NCBI GenBank assembly: GCA_027604505.1 | Contig: JADIIX010000160.1 | Coordinates: 1 to 45,534, forward strand | Source: Gonapodya sp. JEL0774 | Taxonomy: Eukaryota > Monoblepharomycota > Monoblepharidomycetes > Monoblepharidales > Gonapodyaceae | Reading direction: 5' to 3' | Length of the DNA stretch: 45,534 bases | Position numbers and translations under genes: made by a program | Part shown: positions 23,856 to 34,054 of the stretch, in pieces | How the letters are laid out: each line of letters begins with the position of its first letter | Numbering within the stretch: position 1 is the stretch's first letter | The notes under the pieces: model-generated | Told to the model about the DNA's origin: nothing | Database searches by the model: none | The model's input: the letters and a program-made list of their open reading frames with translations, nothing else

Positions 23856-26057
23856 CGTCCCCAATCCAAGCCACCACCTCGACCCGCTTCCACTCGGTCT
23901 CCCTCCTCTCGTCCCTCTCGCTCACCTCGCTCACCACCACGGCCTCAGCGTTCTCAGCCGTATCCACCGGATCGTCGTCAGGAATGTTGTCTACAGAGAC
24001 GATCACGAGCGTGGGACTCCGTGTGGCAGCCCACGTGGGTCACTGTTGTGAGGCGCCGATGGCGGGGAGCGTGATGGGGCGGCTGGTGTCGATCGTGTCG
24101 TCGTCGACGGAGGAGGACCGGCACCGCAGCAACAGCTCAGTAGTTTCAAACAGGTGGCGGTGACGCTGATGACCCCCATGGCGTGCAGTTATACAGAGTC
24201 GGCGACCACTACAATGGACGATCGCACAGCGGCACCGACGCCTGAACGCCTGAACACCACCATCTTCGCATCCCTGCTCAACAACCTCGAATGGGCGGTC
24301 CAACGAAATGCGCGCCTCGGTGGCGTCCACTCCTACTCCGACACCTGGAACACCGGTGACTCCTTTTTCCAGGCCTTGCAGTGGATCGCGCAGTGTCTGC
24401 GGCGTCTATGCTCGTTGAGAGCGGGGTGAGGGAGATGATGTACGCAGGTGGTGGAGGTGGAGGGGAGGGAAGAGAGGGATGACGTACCGGGGACCGTTGT
24501 TTTCCGGGTTCGGAGCTGGTGGAGGAGGTGGAACAGGTGCGGTGGCCGGAAAACCCACCCAACGTACCATTGGTCTCTCGGAATCCAGCACGACATCGGG
24601 TGGTGGTGCTCCTGGCGCTCTGTTACTCACACCTGATCACGGCCAGGGGAAAGCCAAATTGTCCTCCCGATCCCCGTCCCGCGCTTCGAAGCCGTTCAAA
24701 CACCCGTCGCTGTCTCCATCGCGCACGGCAACGGTGCATGTCCACTGCGCCGACCACCCATGGGGCAATGGCGATGGGGCAGAGACGGCGACGATGCAGA
24801 GACGAACCACGTCCCCGCAGAACCACACCAAGAGGAACAGCGTGGTCCGTGCGAGTACGGGGACTGTGGGACTGACTGTGTCCACTTTCAACCGCATATC
24901 GGTGGCGATGGTGATGGGGCTCGGGGCTGGATGGGATGGGAGCGGGGTCATAGGGGAGAAGATCGGTGGTGAGATGGTGGGAGTGGGGGAGACTGGTGAG
25001 GCCAAGATGCGTCCGAGTCCGAGGGTAAGCGATAGGGAGAGGAGTGTCTAGGGGATACCGGTGTGGAAACGGGACGGACTGGGGCGGATGGGGGGTCTGG
25101 AGCTGGAGCAGCAGCACGATCAGCGACCCCTGTGCCCACTGCCGCCTCCACCTCCAACCCCGCCCATTCTATTCCCCCGAAACACAATTTTCTTCAGGGG
25201 ACGTTTGCGAAATTGACGGGGAGGAAGCAGAGCAAAAAGAGGGGAGCCAGGAGTAACGGGAGTGCGAACATGATGGAAGGGGATGGGGTGGATGTGAGCA
25301 AAGCCAGCAGAACGGGGAATGGGTATGTGAGTACTCCGTCATGGTTTGGTCTGGGACAAGGAGGGGTTCGTAGGACGATGGTATGTGCGACTGTTCTTGT
25401 TGTGCTGACACCTGATTTTGGAAGTACTCATTTTTCCCGCGTTGCTTTCTTTGCTCCGATATGTTTTAGATTCTCGTCTTACTTATCCTGACACGGACAA
25501 TGTCGAACATCCGATCCACCGACCAACACCGTTCCCCGTATCAGGATGTGCTCACCGTGCTTCCATTCCCTTCGCTGGACTCTTCGCTCTTGGGGTTCGT
25601 GGCCGAGTCTGAGTAGAACAAGGACTGTGGAGGGCTTAATCTTCTGGACGGCATGATGTCAAGGTGGAGGAGGTGGAGGGTTGGGCGACTGGTGAGTTCC
25701 CCGCAGCCTTTTGGCCCGTGGTCGTGTCATTCATCGTCCAGATGTTCCCCCACCGAAGCACATCCCACATCACGTCCGCGAGAGCCGACCCCCACCGTTC
25801 TCTCTTCTCAACCTCCCTCCCTCGCGTCCCCGACCCTTCTCCAACGGGCAACACCACACATCGTCCGTACCGCTACATCACCATCTGTATTCTCACTGAG
25901 CTGTGCTGACTCGTCGCGGGCAAGTCTCGCCAACAAGAGAGACCCGAGTCTGGTCGATAGTCAGGCCACTTCCGTTGTTACGGCTGCGTCGGCGTGGGGA
26001 GGCACAGGCGCTCAGCCAGCGGGACTGATGAGTCCCAACAGCATGCTTTGCCTTGCT
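23856..26057 (+). other. GC-rich, strand-skewed stretch with Ser/Pro/Gly-rich open frames
   Basis: Long frames are open on both strands because the DNA is GC-rich and low in complexity. The more protein-like ones are on the plus strand: about 23865-24157 (Ser/Thr-rich), about 24140-24429 (TPERLNTTIFASLLNNLEWA), 24479-25051 (Gly/Ser-rich, KRNSVVRASTGTVGLTV), 25063 to about 25378 (FLQGTFAKLTGRKQSKKRG), and about 25760-26057. They could be exons of one disordered protein, with the NTPase fragment fused at its front by rearrangement, but I could not build a continuous model. No function assigned. Confidence 0.3.
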
Positions 26058-26274
26058 TGAAGAGTGGGCATTGTCTTTTGAGAGCGTATCATACCATCTT
26101 TCGGGATGGGTTTTGTCCTTTGAGAGCATATCACTCTATCCTTTGGGATGGGGTGGAGTTGAGCTTTCCGGTGTTCGAACACTCATTCACATGAGGGATG
26201 AGTTTCGATAGCTTTCGGTGGCTTGAAGAGTGGGCAATGTCGTTTGAGAGCACATCATCCAGGATAGGGTGATG
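26055..26274. repeat. Three degenerate direct repeats of about 40-54 bp
   Basis: A unit around GTCTTTTGAGAGCGTATCA occurs at 26055-26107, 26112-26153 and 26221-26274. The first and third copies also share the leader GCTTGAAGAGTGGGCANTGTC. The second has only the core. Divergence between copies suggests an old duplication. Confidence 0.6.
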
Positions 26275-28497
26275 TGCCCTCAGCTGACACCCAACAATGG
26301 CCAGCAGCTGACAAGTATCCACTTGAGGAGGCTAGCAGGACTCTGCTTCATATAGTCGGTCAATGCCCTAGTGCTTCATTAATATTTGTTAGTGTACACT
26401 AGTGGCCTCCGATGGTGGATACGTAAGGCATGCTGGTTGCTCATCAGACGATCACCATTGGAACCCGTGGGTGCTGAATCCATCTGGGCATCTATTCCTA
26501 TCTATTCTGGTTCGTAAATTTATTGTTTTCGTTGCTGGTCCGGTTCATCTGGACTGCCATCAGTGTAGCCAAGCGGAGTGACTGTCACTGGATCATGGTC
26601 ACAAGTGGTGGCCTTCTTCTTTGCTGTCTTCAGTGAAATTGGGGAATAAATCAAGGGATGAAAGGCAAACAATACAGGATTGGTGTTCGGGGGTTTTTGC
26701 TCTTGGGTAACGAAGTTCAGGACCTGCATTTCCACGCTCTCTCTTCACACTCTCTTCATCCTCCCTTATTTAAAGTCATTCTTGATTCCTCCAATATCCG
26801 CGATTCTTCATTCTTTCAATGTCGACGGTCTTTGAAACTTATCTCTTCGGTTCATAGGCACCAACATCTCCCTCCGTGCCACAGCATAATCAATCATCAT
26901 TTTAGAATGGGTTTAGCGTACAGGTGGGGGTACACGAAGTCCAGGGGTAAGGCATTGGGGTGACGGATCATCGAAGACTGGCATGATTCAGTCGCACGTG
27001 CCAAATTCATTGGCAACAATGTGAGCAGGAAGGAAGTAGTCAGGGCTGCACTGGTCATCTGGTAAGGATGCCGAAAAGGACCAGCCCCAGCTCATTCACT
27101 GATGGGGGCGTGTTGTAGGCTCCAGCAGGTGAGATTGAGGGGCGAATATTGAAGGGCAAGAAGCGATGGAGAAATACGGTCGGAACAGCCAACTGCAGAG
27201 TGATCTTCAAGATCCAACACCTTTATATGTGAAAGACCCACCATCTGCACCGCACGATTTTGAGTTCCGCACATGATGCGGCCTGCGAGGGGTTTCTGGG
27301 GTGTCATCAGTGCGATGCGGCGGGTGCTGGTCACGATGATGATCGCGCATTCCGCATTCCCCACTCCCCATTCAACCTTCCTCCCAACTCAATTGTCCCC
27401 ACCCACACGCCTCACGTCCTATTCTACCGTCCCCTCCCCTGCCCTACCGTATCAAGTAACCTCCAGCATTTGAAACTGGCGATTTCGCAATCCAAAGTTC
27501 CTTCTGTCATAGTCAAGTCTCGAGCCTCGAGGATAGAGGCACTGATCCACGACCCACGATCCACGACCAACGACCAAGACACGGCGATATGACGACACGA
27601 CACGTGGGCCATGAGCCGTACGCTGCTACGGGGGGTGGGTGGAAGAGGAGTGGGGGCCCTGGTGTGTGGGGCTCTGTGGGTGGGATGAGAGAGGTGGAGC
27701 AGGTGGGCGTCAGTTTCGGAGCAGGGAATATGAGAACGGGCAGGTTCAGCACTCTCGTGAGTTGCTTGTGGTGTGCGAGGAACGGAGTGGGTGGTTGGTG
27801 TTGGTGGTAGGGACCGGCGGGTACCATCTCGGCTCGCTCTGCTCTCCCCAAGCGACCCCCAGTCCCGCGTCCTAGGTCCGGTGTATAGTCCGAGTACGAG
27901 TCCGCACCGAGCACAGCGCACCCGACCCGATTCCGCGACCCAACTCCACCACCGGACCCACCCGGACCGAGCTTATGACAAAGGGAACGTTGTTTCGCCA
28001 CAAACTCACAATGGAGTCACAAAGATTTGATGTTACGTTCATTTTCGTTAGGCACGAGAATCTCAATTGACCAGTACCCTGACAAACGTCGCTGGAACAC
28101 CGCAACATCGCAAAAGCAAACACCCCTTATGGCCACTGAGAGAAGGAATTTGGTGCTCTTGTGGCGCTGCAGTGGTGCAGTGTTGGGGAGTGGTGGAATG
28201 AGGGGCACGATTGAATCTTGCAACATGGCTATGAAGAAGACTTGATCAGGTTTGAAAGTCAAGGATCCAAAAAGTATAGTTGGTAAGGTTTGAATATAGA
28301 GTTATATGATGTTACAGCAATGAAAATGACGGTCACAAAGAGTTGATTTGATGTGAAACAGTAGTCGAGAATGAGGACACAAGTTGTTATGATTTGAAAT
28401 GAAAATCATCCTAGGGTGACAATGTGTGTTGATTTAGTTTTGATACGAGAATCACAATTGAGCACGTTGACGTTCTCTGGGGGACAGACGTCTGTTG
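26275..28497. other. Long stretch without a recognised gene
   Basis: No motif-bearing reading frame. 27300-28000 is GC-rich and CT-skewed, with short repeats such as CCACGACCCACGATCCACGA near 27549. An imperfect direct repeat of about 20 bp (ACGAGAATCNCAATTGA) occurs near 28053 and 28445. The last bases, 28498-28501, form the target-site duplication of the LTR element. Confidence 0.5.
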
Positions 28498-28501
28498 TGG
28501 T
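28498..28501. repeat. Target-site duplication, left copy (TGGT)
   Basis: TGGT abuts the 5' LTR and matches 32983-32986 immediately after the 3' LTR. The next base out does not match, so the duplication is 4 bp. Confidence 0.7.
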
Positions 28502-28800
28502 TGTCAGGGCGTGGCCTGACAAGGTATTCTGGATCAGATGACACAGATCGGACGCTGCGACGTCAATAGAGTGAAAGANNNNNNNNNNAACTTAAATATA
28601 TTTCGATTCATATCATACAAATTGCACAGTTCACAATCGAACTATAGTCCAGTCCATTAGTAGACTTCTCACTCTGTCCCCGTCACTTTGACCTTGTACT
28701 AACCCTCGCTTCCTGTGACCTCGGGTCACATAAACACTAACACTTGGCAGACACACTTACACACACTCAGTCCCTCATAGCGTAGACAACCCCCTTAACA
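28502..28800 (+). repeat. 5' LTR (contains the assembly gap)
   Basis: It starts TGTCAGGGCGTGGCCTGACA and ends CCCCCTTAACA. Assembled length is 299 nt including 10 N. Replacing the N run by the 161 nt present at the same place in the 3' LTR gives exactly 450 nt, the length of the 3' LTR. Confidence 0.9.
28579..28588. other. Assembly gap (10 N) inside the 5' LTR
   Basis: The left flank (…GAGTGAAAGA) matches the 3' LTR up to 32609. The right flank (AACTTAAAT…) matches from 32771. The hidden segment therefore corresponds to 32610-32770, including the predicted promoter TATA box. Confidence 0.9.
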
Positions 28801-28802
28801 TC

Positions 28803-28816
28803 TGGTGCTCCCCCTA
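28803..28816 (+). promoter_or_regulatory. Primer-binding-site-like sequence
   Basis: TGGTGCTCCCCCTA starts 2 nt after the 5' LTR. It begins with the TGG complementary to a tRNA CCA end. Which tRNA would match cannot be decided without a tRNA set. Confidence 0.6.
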
Positions 28817-29332
28817 AGTCGAAACTTGTTCCGCGGCATCTTTCTCTAGCTTATCTCTCGGGTACTCTCACAACGGCTCGTCCCTTTGACCCCTTCGGTG
28901 TGGCTGACACATCACACCCAAACATCATCAACGATCTCTCATACTCCCTCGCTCAATCATTTCATACAATTTTATCAGAACATCCATCAATAAATCTCAG
29001 CTCATTTCACTCGGAACCTGAAGTTGCCCCTCCAACCCTCGATCCTTGTCCCTGAACGACCCTGTAGTGCGCCTCCGCAGATTACACTTCCAGCAGACTA
29101 TCTAGCCACAATCGACACATCGTTTTCAACTCTCGTTCATCTCCCTCGGCGATACTCCCCTATTCCAGTGCCACCTCTTCTGTCATCACCACCCCTTCCC
29201 CCATCACCAACACCAGGCTCACATCTCGCAACCCCACTCATAGTAGCCTCCGACATCACCATTGAGCTCGCAGCAGACCCAGCACGCTCCCTATTAACTC
29301 TTTCAAGTCGCACAGCTCACACATCTCCTGCA

Positions 29333-30403
29333 ATGGCCACCGGTACTCCAGTTGCACCAGTCTTGACGTTCCCCCGTGATGTGAAAGAGCTCAAGTTCCC
29401 TCTCGCAGACTTTGACCCAAAGGATCCAATTGGAAGCTTAACTCGTTACAATACGTTCATAGATAATGTTAAGAATCATATCAAGTTGAAAGATATTCGC
29501 GAGTCAAATCAACGGATCGCAGCCATCGCTCACAACATCCCCGCTACTGTCCGCAACCGAATGCCCACGACAACTCTCGGAGATAACCCAGACTGGGACG
29601 ACTATCTTGAAGCTCTTGATGGTGCTTACTTCCCTCGTAACTCCGCTCTGTGGCATCAAACTCTCGAGCAAATGATTTGGGACCCAACACAACGCTTCTC
29701 CAATCACGTTATGGATTACAAAACAATCGCTCATCGCGCTGGAATCATCAATCTTTACAACCCGGCAACTTTAGACACAGATCTTCGCAATCAACATCTT
29801 TGGTACTATTTTTGGAAAGCTTTACCCCCGGCACTTCAAATGTATATGTCCTTATGTGGAATAAAAACTCTCGCTGACCTGACGGACGATAAAATTAGTG
29901 CAATTGAGGAAAACCCGCATCTCTCTCCGTCGCCACTCCTACTGTTTCCGGCTAAACACAACCCGAGCACACACCTTGCCTCCGTTCAGGCATCTGATCC
30001 CATCGCGACTCTCACTCAAACCTTAGACGAACGCTTCGCTAGAATAGAGAAAGCATTCGAGAATATGCATGTCACAATCGCAGCCTTACAAACTCCCTCG
30101 GCTCACTCCCCTGGCAATCCCCCACGTTACGCACAACAACACAATTTCCGCGTGCCATTCACTCAAAACAACTCTCACAACAATGGACAATTCTTGCAAC
30201 AGAACAATGACAAAGCTTACGATGGAGAATTCAATTGTTATACATGCGATCAGCCTGGACACACCTCGCGCAACTGCCCATATAAGAATCAAATTGTAGC
30301 GCTCGCAAGACAGTTGCAGAATATACAGAATGCTTCAGCTGCAAACGCTCTTCCTGCCCCCGATAATCTTGGTACAGATGGAAACCCCCCGAGAAACAAT
30401 TAG
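29333..30403 (+). CDS. gag: Gag protein of the LTR retrotransposon
   Basis: The first ATG is 29333 (MATGTPVAPVLTFPRD). The same frame is open upstream to 29024 without an ATG. The protein has 356 residues. A capsid-like helical domain occupies roughly residues 20-200 (PLADFDPKDPIGSLTRYNTF, MIWDPTQRF). A Pro/Asn/Gln-rich linker follows, then one CCHC zinc knuckle, CYTCDQPGHTSRNCP (C-x2-C-x4-H-x4-C, about 30238-30282). This is the standard layout of Ty3-type Gag, which forms the cytoplasmic virus-like particle and binds element RNA. The frame is intact, consistent with a recent insertion. Confidence 0.88.
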   Translation: MATGTPVAPVLTFPRDVKELKFPLADFDPKDPIGSLTRYNTFIDNVKNHIKLKDIRESNQRIAAIAHNIPATVRNRMPTTTLGDNPDWDDYLEALDGAYFPRNSALWHQTLEQMIWDPTQRFSNHVMDYKTIAHRAGIINLYNPATLDTDLRNQHLWYYFWKALPPALQMYMSLCGIKTLADLTDDKISAIEENPHLSPSPLLLFPAKHNPSTHLASVQASDPIATLTQTLDERFARIEKAFENMHVTIAALQTPSAHSPGNPPRYAQQHNFRVPFTQNNSHNNGQFLQQNNDKAYDGEFNCYTCDQPGHTSRNCPYKNQIVALARQLQNIQNASAANALPAPDNLGTDGNPPRNN

Positions 30404-32532
30404 AACACTGTTGAGACTAAGAACCTCCATCACTTTTCACGGGCAATAACACACAAACATGGACACTGAAACACTTCATTCACTATCTCGGACTTTGAAC
30501 TTACGTTGGCTTCTCCTCTGGATACACATCTGGCTAACACCTCTCCCCCTCTCGGAACACCTGGTAATACACAGCTCCCCACCCACTTAGCATGCTCTCA
30601 CAGACACGCAGCTCTTCCCTGGAAATTCGAATCGTTGTAGTTGGATAATTGACAATCTAGACACACCCCTGTACACGACACACACACAAACACTTGGGCA
30701 CGCAAAACCCATCACCCGCTCTCTCACGATACGAACGACGTAGTAGAAACATTATCAGCTGTAGAAACAACAGCTAAAAAATCTCCCCCGGCATCTCTCA
30801 CTCTCAAAATTACATTCTGGTTCCCGCATGGTTCATCTCTTGCTCACCCTTCGATAGTCAATCCCCACTTCATCACTCCCCACGAATGCTTCCTCAACAC
30901 CTTTGGAAAATCGATCAATCTCTGCTGGACAGACAACTGATGCGATTTTTTCTCCAGCGTCTGCCGTTGCTGTGTGCGCGCCACAGTGGATGATCAGATG
31001 CTCGGGGAATCTCTCCCCCGGCAGACTCCTTGAACAGCTCTGGTATCACACCTTCCGACTCGTCAGATGTTACGTTCTCTATACTTCCTCGCTGGCAGAA
31101 GCATGGCCGATTCAGCAAGAGGACTGCAGCCTTTACTGCTGCGACTCGGCATGATGTTCTTGCGGCACATCGCAACACCGCTTCGCAGATTTACAATCTT
31201 GGGCAGAAAATTTCTGAATTGCACTTTACACGACATCACTACTCTTCTCGTTACTTCGCACGCTCGTTTGACACACTGTGTAGACTTTGGTTCTTTGGAT
31301 GGACTTTTGGCCGAACACCTGACCCCGCATTGTCCTGAAGATCACTTCGTCCCTGAACTCTTTTCCGACACCATCGCACAAACAGACTCCCGTGAAGAAT
31401 GACAAACTAGAACACCGCTTAAAAAAAAAAGTTGATTTGATGGAACTTGACACCACTATGAAAAATCCTCCCGACACAAACTCCCTCACAATTCCCCTTA
31501 CGATTCCACTCTCACAACCCACAACCCGAACGCAGCAAACACACACAACCACCTCTCCCCATTCAAAAGAAAGTGAAATGCTCGAATTACAATTGGCTTG
31601 AAGAATCAAAAACACCCGGAAGACACACTCTCATAATTTGGACATCTCCACAAAAAGCACAACTTTGAAGTAGAAAACACTGGAAAACAGTCGATAATAA
31701 CGCTACAAAGTCGCTCATTGATTATACATACTTGAAGAAGATGGAAAATGGAAAATTGTAGATCAAAACACTGTTAGAAGACCAACACAAACGCATAAAC
31801 CACCATCGCTTGAAACAGAAAGCACGCAAACCATCCCACTTGGAACAGAATACGCTTGTAGAAACTCGCTACGAAATATGGAAGAACTGGCGGAACAGAT
31901 TTGACCAAACCCCCGCGAACACACGCGCACCTGGACGATCCCGCTCCCCTACAAACGCTCTAAAACCCTCACACCTGCAGAACGACTGAAAAGCTTTAGA
32001 CTTAAAAGACCATATTCACATCCACAGACATTGAAAGCCCCGCGCAAGATGTTCATCACTCCCCCATAACGCCGCAGCTATTCGTTGACACTCCAATACT
32101 CGCCCAACACCTCAGAATCACACATTCACACATGCACACGCAGAACCATAGCTATAGAACCTCTTTGTCGTCCTACTCTCTCTTGCTTATGATACGTAGC
32201 CATACACGATGCGCCCTTTACGCTCCTCACATCACCCTCGACCCTCGCACACATCCCTTCCCCTGAGTCGCAAACACACTTTCTCCTTCCTACATCACAA
32301 TCAACGTGGCTCATGATTGATAAAAGCCTCGACATGCAATAGATTTCATCCTCTCCTCCTTTCAACCGGGGGATGGGATCTGGTCCTTCTCGGCCCTGAT
32401 CAATTCGAAGCTATGATTCACAAACACCCCTAAACTCGGAGATAGACAATGACATGACATTTTGATACATCATACGTACTTTTTTGCTTTTCTTTGGAGT
32501 GGTATTGGCGATTCTCTTCACCGGTGGAGTAG
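30404..32532. other. Internal non-coding part of the LTR element
   Basis: About 2.1 kb follows gag. It is A/C-rich, with recurring ACACT/AAAACAC words and only short unrelated open frames (for example 30903-31154 and 31030-31338). No RT (YxDD), integrase (DDE) or protease (D[TS]G) motif was seen. It is too short to have held a full pol. Confidence 0.75.
32523..32532 (+). promoter_or_regulatory. Weak polypurine tract
   Basis: GGTGGAGTAG sits directly before the 3' LTR, where plus-strand DNA synthesis is primed in LTR elements. It is only 80 percent purine. Confidence 0.45.
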
Positions 32533-32688
32533 TGTCAGGGCGTGGCCTGACAAGGTATTCTGGATCAGATGACACAGATCGGACGCTGCGACGTCAATAG
32601 AGTGAAAGATCGTATTTTTGTAGTTTGAAAAGGCGTTACAGAACAATTTTAGAAGTTCTACAAGAGACGGAATAGATGGAAGTTGGAG

Positions 32689-32694
32689 AATAAA
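32689..32694 (+). promoter_or_regulatory. AATAAA polyadenylation-signal-like hexamer in the LTR
   Basis: AATAAA within the 3' LTR. It lies upstream of the TATA box, so whether it serves 3' processing depends on where R begins. Confidence 0.35.
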
Positions 32695-32732
32695 GGCCAC
32701 AGCGCTCCTCATGACCAAAGCACGAAATGGAC

Positions 32733-32739
32733 TATAAAA
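32733..32739 (+). promoter_or_regulatory. TATA box of the LTR promoter
   Basis: TATAAAA, about 250 nt before the LTR end. This fits a U3 core promoter. The corresponding sequence in the 5' LTR lies inside the N gap. Confidence 0.55.
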
Positions 32740-32982
32740 ACCGTAGCTTCAGCTTAGCTTAGATTTCTACAACTTAAATATATTTCGATTCATATCATAC
32801 AAATTGCACAGTTCACAATCGAACTATAGTCCAGTCCATTAGTAGACTTCTCACTCTGTCCCCGTCACTTTGACCTTGTACTAACCCTCGCTTCCTGTGA
32901 CCTCGGGTCACATAAACACTAACACTTGGCAGACACACTTACACACACTCAGTCCCTCATAGCGTAGACAACCCCCTTAACA

Positions 32983-32986
32983 TGGT
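32983..32986. repeat. Target-site duplication, right copy (TGGT)
   Basis: Matches 28498-28501 and directly follows the TTAACA end of the 3' LTR. Confidence 0.7.
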
Positions 32987-34054
32987 ATTGACACCGCGCA
33001 CCGGGCCTGGGCGGTGTGACCACATCTCACAATGGGGGGTGCTCTCATTGCATGAGCGCTGGCAAGTTTGATTCGGAGCGCGGAAAATTTCTTGTAGGCC
33101 TTCTAATTTTGATTATACAATGCCCATCCATCGGCCATCCACCGTCAAAAATGCCCACCCTCCCCCCCACCTTCGCCTACCCGCACACCATATGTGCCTT
33201 TGGCCGACACCGATCCAACCAATCAAATCTATCCAACCACCCGGCCAGCTGTTGAACCCACTTCCCTCAAACTCGGGGGCCGGGGGCAGCGGGGGTGGCG
33301 GTGAGGGCGACACTGTGGGCGGTGGTTGGTGGCGCACGTTCCACGGGTAGGAATGGGGTAAGCGGAGGGTGCTGCACCGGCGTGTGCGTGCCGGGGGTGC
33401 TGGGAGCGGGGGAAGGAGCGGGTTGGGGGGGAGGAGCAGTGGGCCTGCGTGTGTGTTGTGGCAGAATGTGGCGGGGTGCGGATACGTGGGTCGGTGGTTG
33501 AAAGGGGGGGTCGTGGAGCACCCCGCCTCCCAACCTCGTACTCACCACACGCAACGAAAACCGGTCCTACAGGGATTAACTGTGCTTGTTCTTTGCATGT
33601 TCTGGTGGTGGGGTGGCGGCCGGAGGGGTGGGTGGTGATGGGGATGGTGGGGGAAGGGGAAGCGCGGTGAAGGGGGAAATGTGGCAAAGTGGGAAAGATG
33701 AAGAAGAGGGACCGAGGGTGAGAAAAGAGCAAAGGACCGTCGCGCGCCGTGAGTCAGGAGTACGAGAGAAGGTGGGGGGCGGAGGGGGGGAAGGGGGGGG
33801 AAGGTGGGACCGGGGGCGCAGGTGAGCGCTGGTCATGAAAGATGGAAAACAAGAACAGGGCAGAAACAGCCCAGGGGCCCACCCGCCATTGTGCGTGTGC
33901 CCGTTGGCTCACCCTTCACCACCCGCCGTATCTGCAAGGCCACACATCCTACACAAATTACAGTGTTGTACGTCCCCACACGTCCACGCTGACCCGACAG
34001 GGCGAGACGTGACAGACAGGCGAGAGGCAAGAGCCTCCAGTTCTGGCCAGGAGG
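32987..34054. other. GC-rich, G/C-skewed stretch without a confident gene
   Basis: Before the LTR insertion this DNA was continuous with 28497. A 7-bp stem (ACACCGC…GCGGTGT) lies at about 32991-33017. From 33130 to 33850 the plus strand is G-rich (runs of GGGG) after a C-rich start, so both strands give long Pro- or Gly-rich frames (minus 33229-33732, plus 33586-33825). These are composition artefacts or exons of a disordered protein; I cannot decide. Confidence 0.35.

Larger units (their letters stand above)
28502..32982 (+). mobile_element. Young Gag-only LTR retrotransposon
   Basis: Two direct LTRs (28502-28800 with an N gap, and 32533-32982) both begin TGTCAGG and end TTAACA. They are identical by eye wherever both are present. 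The 5' LTR is followed by a primer-binding-site-like TGG… and the 3' LTR is preceded by a purine-leaning stretch. A 4-bp TGGT duplication flanks the element. The 3.7-kb internal region encodes a Gag with a zinc knuckle but no protease, reverse transcriptase, RNase H or integrase. It is therefore non-autonomous and must use another element's enzymes, as described for TR-GAG-type elements in plants. LTR identity implies a recent insertion. The related autonomous partner is not in the window; the Gag looks Ty3-like. Confidence 0.9.
32533..32982 (+). repeat. 3' LTR, complete (450 bp)
   Basis: TG…CA-bounded direct repeat, complete. It contains AATAAA at 32689-32694 and TATAAAA at 32733-32739. An inverted repeat TGTCAGG-GCGTGG-CCTGACA opens it. 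Confidence 0.92.

Noticed and set aside
30903-31601. Short open frames after gag as remnants of pol
   Set aside because: No YxDD, DDE or D[TS]G motif in any frame; composition is that of the surrounding A/C-rich non-coding DNA.
28501-32986. Idea that the LTR element is an autonomous Ty3 or Copia element
   Set aside because: Only 3.7 kb lies between the LTRs and no RT, integrase or protease motif was seen after gag.
33229-33850. Long overlapping open frames on both strands (Pro- and Gly-rich)
   Set aside because: They mirror each other in GC-skewed low-complexity DNA and have no motif; open length is explained by lack of AT-rich stop codons.
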